From positions 124,001 through 188,000 of the forward strand of contig NZ_CANSMR010000016.1 in NCBI RefSeq assembly GCF_947648125.1: a stretch of 64,000 nt of DNA. Reading direction: 5' to 3'. This stretch comes from an uncultured Bradyrhizobium sp. Lineage in GTDB: Bacteria; Pseudomonadota; Alphaproteobacteria; Rhizobiales; Xanthobacteraceae. This document shows, piece by piece, positions 60,376 to 64,000 of this stretch. How positions within the stretch are numbered: position 1 is the first letter of the stretch; the number at the start of each line of letters is the position of its first letter. The position numbers and the translations under genes are program-made. Under the pieces are notes generated by a model. It worked only from the letters and a program-made list of their open reading frames with translations. It searched no databases and was not told the origin of the DNA.

Positions 60376-61986
60376 CTATTTATCCAGCCAGACGTCCTCG
60401 AAACGCAGATTGTTGTACTGGCTGTTGTCGTGCGGACGAAAGTTCTTCACGTAGGGCTGCCAGCAATTGCCGGCCGATGAGTGCAGGATGACCGGCCGTG
60501 CAGCGTCGTCGACCAGCAGGCGCTCGATGTCGAACACGATTGTTCGGCGCTTGTCCTTGTCGACCTCGCGCGACTGCGCGGCGAGCAGCCTGTCGACCTC
60601 GGCATTGCAATACTGGGTGTAGTTGCGCTCCGAGTTGCAGGAATAGTTCTCGACCAGATTGCCGTCGGGATCGTCGACGCTGACGCCGGTGACATTGAGG
60701 CCGATCGTGTAATCCTTGCGTTGCAGCCGCGAGTACCAGCGCGGCGTATCCAGGATATCGAGCTCGGCGACGATATAGATCTTCTTGAGCTGGTCGGCGA
60801 GGATCACCGCCGGGTCGCGATAGGTCGGCAAATTGCGGGTCTGGATCTTGATCGACAGCGGCCTGGCGTCGCTGTAGCCGAGCTTCTGCATGATCGCCTG
60901 CGCGTCCGCGAGATTCTTCCCGGTATCGGAGCCGTAGCCCATCAGCGTCGACAGGATCTCCGGCGGCATGCCCCACTCGCCTTCCGGCTTGGCCTGCATC
61001 GCGCCGCCGAGCCGCCCGGTGCCTTCGAACAGGATGCTGTTGAAGGCCTGGCGATCCAGCGCCAGCGACATCGCCTTGCGGATCTCCGGATTGTCGAACG
61101 GCGGATTGACGCGGTTGACCAGCAGATTGATCTGCAGATTGGTCGAGGTCATCTCGCAGATCGCATTCGGCGCCCGCGCCTTGACGTCCTTCATCAGGGG
61201 AATGCTGACGTCGGACGGAAAGGTGATGTCATAGTCGCCGGTCGCGAATGCTAGCATGCGCGTGGCGCGGCTGTCGATCGAGCGCACCGTGATCTCGTCG
61301 AGATACGGCCGATCCTTCTTGAAGTAGTCGGGGTTGCGGACCAGACGGATCGAATCCCCGCGCCTGAACTCCACGAACTTGAACGGCCCGGTGCCGATTG
61401 GCTTGGTGCGCATTACCTGCTGCGGCACGTGGCAGGGATAGACCACCGAGAAGGCGCTCGCGAGCAGCGCCAGCAGGCCGGGTTGCGGTTCGGTCAGCTC
61501 GAAGGTCGCTTCATCGTCGCCATTGACGCTGACGTCCCTGAGCTTCGAATACCAGACCTTGCGCGGATTGCGCTTGAAGTCCTGGGTTTTGGAGTCTTGG
61601 GTCTCGCTCTTGCCGATCAGCATCCGCCAGGTGCATTGCACGTCCTTGGCCGTGAACGGCTGGCCGTCATGCCATTTCACGCCGTGATGCAGCTTGAAGG
61701 TGAGCTTCGTGTTGGTGGAATCCCACGACCAGCTCTCGGCGAGGTCGGGGATCACGGTGTCGATGCTTTCGTGCACCTTGGCCGGATCGAACACCACGAG
61801 GTTGTTGAAGACCGCCGCGAACGGCATCACCGAGGCGATGGTGGATTCCTCGAGCAGCGAGGTCGAGGGCGGATTGTCGTTGTGATAGAGCCGCAGCGTG
61901 CCGCCCTTCTTCTGGGCCGATGCAGGGCTCGCAGCCATCGCCGCGATACCCAATGCCATGATGCACGTGGCCAGTTTGAAAGACAT
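60376..61986 (-). CDS. Peptide/substrate-binding protein of an ABC importer (second)
   Basis: 536 residues from ATG 61986, with a signal peptide (hydrophobic 4-20, cleavage after ASA-QKK). Segments LKLHHGVKWHDGQPFTAKDV-like, VIPDLAESWSWD and IGTGPFKFVEFRRGDSIRLVRNPDYFK place it in SBP_bac_5. No permease or ATPase gene is adjacent, so it must work with genes elsewhere. Confidence 0.93.
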   Translation of the reverse strand: MSFKLATCIMALGIAAMAASPASAQKKGGTLRLYHNDNPPSTSLLEESTIASVMPFAAVFNNLVVFDPAKVHESIDTVIPDLAESWSWDSTNTKLTFKLHHGVKWHDGQPFTAKDVQCTWRMLIGKSETQDSKTQDFKRNPRKVWYSKLRDVSVNGDDEATFELTEPQPGLLALLASAFSVVYPCHVPQQVMRTKPIGTGPFKFVEFRRGDSIRLVRNPDYFKKDRPYLDEITVRSIDSRATRMLAFATGDYDITFPSDVSIPLMKDVKARAPNAICEMTSTNLQINLLVNRVNPPFDNPEIRKAMSLALDRQAFNSILFEGTGRLGGAMQAKPEGEWGMPPEILSTLMGYGSDTGKNLADAQAIMQKLGYSDARPLSIKIQTRNLPTYRDPAVILADQLKKIYIVAELDILDTPRWYSRLQRKDYTIGLNVTGVSVDDPDGNLVENYSCNSERNYTQYCNAEVDRLLAAQSREVDKDKRRTIVFDIERLLVDDAARPVILHSSAGNCWQPYVKNFRPHDNSQYNNLRFEDVWLDK

Positions 61987-62283
61987 TCTCGCCTCCCGGA
62001 ATTCTTGTTGTTCTTGTCGATTGCAGGCAGTCGACCACAACGCCAGGTGCCTCGCAATGACAGGGGCGCAGATCATTGCCGGTTGCGCGCAACGCAGACC
62101 GAGGTCGGGGCAAGCACGGGATTCGCAGGCGGCCAGCGGTGGAACAGGGCCTCACACGGACCGCCGCCGGCCCCCTCTTGACCGGCCATCGCATGTCCCG
62201 TCACGGGGAATTAGGGTTGGATGCGACCTCGAAATTGGCTACACGTTTGGCGCCGAGAAACTCGGACCGTTTGAGGGCTGGAA

Positions 62284-63045
62284 ATGACCTATTGCTGCGG
62301 AATTCTGGTGCGCGACGGCCTCGTCATGATCGCTGATACCCGCACCAATGCCGGCCTCGACAACGTCTCGACCTTCCGCAAGCTGCACATCTTCGAAAAG
62401 CCCGGCGACCGCATCATGGCGATCGCCAGCGCCGGCAATCTCGCGATCAGCCAGTCCGTGCTGTCGACCCTGACCGAGGGCATGGAAGATCCGCACACCG
62501 GCGAGCTCGAGACGCTGATGAACGCGCCGACCATGTTCCAGGCGGCGCAGCGGATCGGCCGCGCCATCCGGTCGGTGCACGCCACCGAGGGCGATGCGCT
62601 GCGTTCCGAAGATATCTCCTTCGACGTCTCGTTCCTGTTCGGCGGCCAGATCAAGGGCTCGCGGATGCGCCTGTTCATGGTCTACACAGCCGGCAACTTC
62701 ATCGAATGCACCACCGACACGCCCTATTTGCAGATCGGCGAGCACAAATACGGCAAGCCGGTGCTCGACCGCGCCATGCATTACGACGTCGAACTCTATG
62801 AGGCACTCAAAACGGGGCTGATCTCGATGGATTCGACGATGCGCTCCAACCTCGGCGTCGGCCTGCCGATCGACGTCCTGGTGGTGCGCACCGACGCCTG
62901 CGTGGCCGACCTCAATCACCGGATCGAGGCCGGCGAGCCCTATTTCCACGATTTGCGCTCGCGCTGGTCGGCGGCGCTGCGCGCGGCGCACCAGAACATT
63001 CCACGCCCACCCTACAAGAACGAAACCGAAGCAAAAACCAAGTAA
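62284..63045 (+). CDS. Anbu: proteasome-like peptidase (HslV relative)
   Basis: 253 residues. The N-terminus MTYCCGILVRDGLVMIADTRTNAG keeps the Ntn-hydrolase layout: Thr2 (exposed as nucleophile when Met is removed), Asp18 and Lys33 (FRKLH), the trio of proteasome subunits. The rest (FEKPGDRIMAIASAGNLAIS, GELETLMNAPTMFQAAQRIGRAIR) matches the Anbu family, the ancestral beta subunit. Anbu is normally found with ATP-grasp, alpha-E and transglutaminase genes; those lie at 52535-55912. It precedes the SDR gene by 12 bp. Confidence 0.92.
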   Translation: MTYCCGILVRDGLVMIADTRTNAGLDNVSTFRKLHIFEKPGDRIMAIASAGNLAISQSVLSTLTEGMEDPHTGELETLMNAPTMFQAAQRIGRAIRSVHATEGDALRSEDISFDVSFLFGGQIKGSRMRLFMVYTAGNFIECTTDTPYLQIGEHKYGKPVLDRAMHYDVELYEALKTGLISMDSTMRSNLGVGLPIDVLVVRTDACVADLNHRIEAGEPYFHDLRSRWSAALRAAHQNIPRPPYKNETEAKTK

Positions 63046-63057
63046 GAGGAAACTCGG

Positions 63058-63819
63058 ATGACCGAAGCAACCAGCAAGATCGCACTCGTCACCGGCGCCG
63101 GCACCGGTGTCGGACGCGCGGCATCGCTCGCTTTGATGGACAAGGGCTACACCGTGGTGCTCGTCGGGCGCCGCCTGGAGATGCTGGAAGAGACCAGCAA
63201 GCTCGGTCCCGCCGGCAAGAGCCTGTGCGTCACCGCCGACATGGCCAATCCGGCCGCGATCGCCGCGCTGTTCGACAAGGTGAAGGCGACCTACGGCCGG
63301 CTCGACGTTCTCTTCAACAATGCCGGCATGGGCGCGCCGCCGGTAAATTTCGAGGATCTGCCACTCGAGCAGTGGCAGGCCGTGGTCAACACCAACCTCA
63401 CCGCGCCGTTCCTGTGCACCCAGCACGCCTTCCGCATCATGAAGGACCAGACGCCGCGCGGCGGCCGCATCATCAACAACGGCTCGATCTCGGCGCATGC
63501 GCCGCGGCCGTTCTCGGCCGCCTACACCTCGACCAAGCACGCCATCACCGGCCTCACCAAGGCCTCCAACCTCGACGGCCGCATGTATGACATCGCGGTC
63601 GGCCAGGTCGATATCGGCAATGCCGCGACCCCGATGACCGACCGCATGGTCAACGGCCCCGGCGTGCTGCAGCCCGACGGCACCACCAAGCACGAACCGC
63701 GCATGGATGCGAAAGCGGTCGGCGACGCCGTCGCTTACATGGCCGGCCTGCCACTCGACGCCAACGTGCTGTTCATGACGGTCATGGCGACCAAGATGCC
63801 GTTCGTGGGCCGGGGCTAA
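63058..63819 (+). CDS. Short-chain dehydrogenase/reductase
   Basis: 253 residues. [31 protein letters not shown] binds the dinucleotide, NNAGMG follows, and the active Tyr-Lys is in AAYTSTKHA with a preceding Ser in NGSIS. It reduces or oxidises a carbonyl with NAD(P). Its ribosome site (AAGAGGAAA) lies 12 bp behind the Anbu stop, so it belongs to the same message. Confidence 0.93.
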   Translation: MTEATSKIALVTGAGTGVGRAASLALMDKGYTVVLVGRRLEMLEETSKLGPAGKSLCVTADMANPAAIAALFDKVKATYGRLDVLFNNAGMGAPPVNFEDLPLEQWQAVVNTNLTAPFLCTQHAFRIMKDQTPRGGRIINNGSISAHAPRPFSAAYTSTKHAITGLTKASNLDGRMYDIAVGQVDIGNAATPMTDRMVNGPGVLQPDGTTKHEPRMDAKAVGDAVAYMAGLPLDANVLFMTVMATKMPFVGRG

Positions 63820-63821
63820 CT

Positions 63822-64000
63822 CTCGTGCCCCGGGCGCAGCGCGGCATGCAATGACGCGCTGCTGAACCGGGGCCCGCCGGCTCGATCCGTCGTACCATGG
63901 GATGGGTCCCGGCTCTGCGGCGCACCGCTTCGCGCTGCACCGCGTCCGGGACACGAGACCGCGCGGCGGACTTGCCCCGACCATCCGGTCACAGGGGCCA
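63822..64000. repeat. Intergenic repeat at the right edge
   Basis: CCGGGCGCAGCGCGGCATGCAATG ... GGTCCCGGCTCTGCGGCGCACCGCTTCGCGCTGCACCGCGTCCGGGACACGAGACC has nested inverted arms (GGTCCCGG facing CCGGGAC). This sequence type is common between Bradyrhizobium genes. It continues to the edge. Confidence 0.6.

Overview
The window looks like chromosomal DNA of a Bradyrhizobium-type alphaproteobacterium (order Hyphomicrobiales). The reasons are high GC throughout, long genes with strong GC3 bias, several intergenic palindromic repeats of the kind scattered through Bradyrhizobium genomes, a DUF3126-type protein, PilZ proteins, and a large complement of ABC peptide uptake and amidohydrolase genes. There is no rRNA, CRISPR array, IS element, integrase or replication origin. 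One tRNA gene (Leu, anticodon TAA) is present.

Layout. 1-5.4 kb: truncated amidohydrolase, cNMP-patatin phospholipase, zinc alcohol dehydrogenase, an orphan protein with a GWA-type domain, and a periplasmic metallo-beta-lactamase-fold hydrolase. 5.4-10.7 kb: a fatty acid desaturase, a double-PilZ protein followed by a LapG-like periplasmic cysteine protease, then a TetR regulator and FabA-type dehydratase behind a perfect 20-bp palindrome. 10.7-16 kb: small membrane and secreted proteins, gamma carbonic anhydrase, DUF3126 protein, cysE. 16-23.7 kb: a polytopic membrane protein, hydrolases, a flavin monooxygenase, an alcohol dehydrogenase remnant, and a frameshifted secreted alpha/beta hydrolase facing an OhrR/MarR-type regulator across duplicated operators. 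23.8-26.8 kb: tRNA-Leu, a phospholipase D-like protein with a histone H1-like lysine tail, a PilZ protein and a small membrane protein.

26.9-43 kb is a peptide and amino-acid scavenging locus. A solute-binding protein gene is divergent from M20 peptidase, D-amino-acid dehydrogenase (behind a tandem glycine riboswitch), a second M20 deacylase, two permeases, a fused DppD-DppF ATPase, M81 peptidase, aminoacylase, amidase, enoyl-CoA hydratase and an alpha/beta hydrolase. The products would import peptides or acylated amino acids and release and oxidise the amino acids. 43-48.7 kb: nitrate-sensor-type chemoreceptor, quinone reductase, DsbA-like isomerase, glutathione transferase and a MetE-like protein.

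48.8-50.2 kb is a lower-GC patch with an orphan lipoprotein and a lysine-rich small protein. 50.3-52.3 kb holds a CxxC protein, xanthine phosphoribosyltransferase and a CinA-type protein. 52.5-55.9 kb carries the circularly permuted ATP-grasp, alpha-E and transglutaminase trio, and 62.3-63.8 kb carries Anbu, the proteasome-like peptidase that normally accompanies that trio, followed by a short-chain dehydrogenase. Between them sits about 6.3 kb coding for a 2-oxoacid dehydrogenase complex (E1 alpha, E1 beta, E2), two small proteins and a second peptide-binding protein, so the Anbu locus appears split. The right end is a palindromic intergenic repeat.
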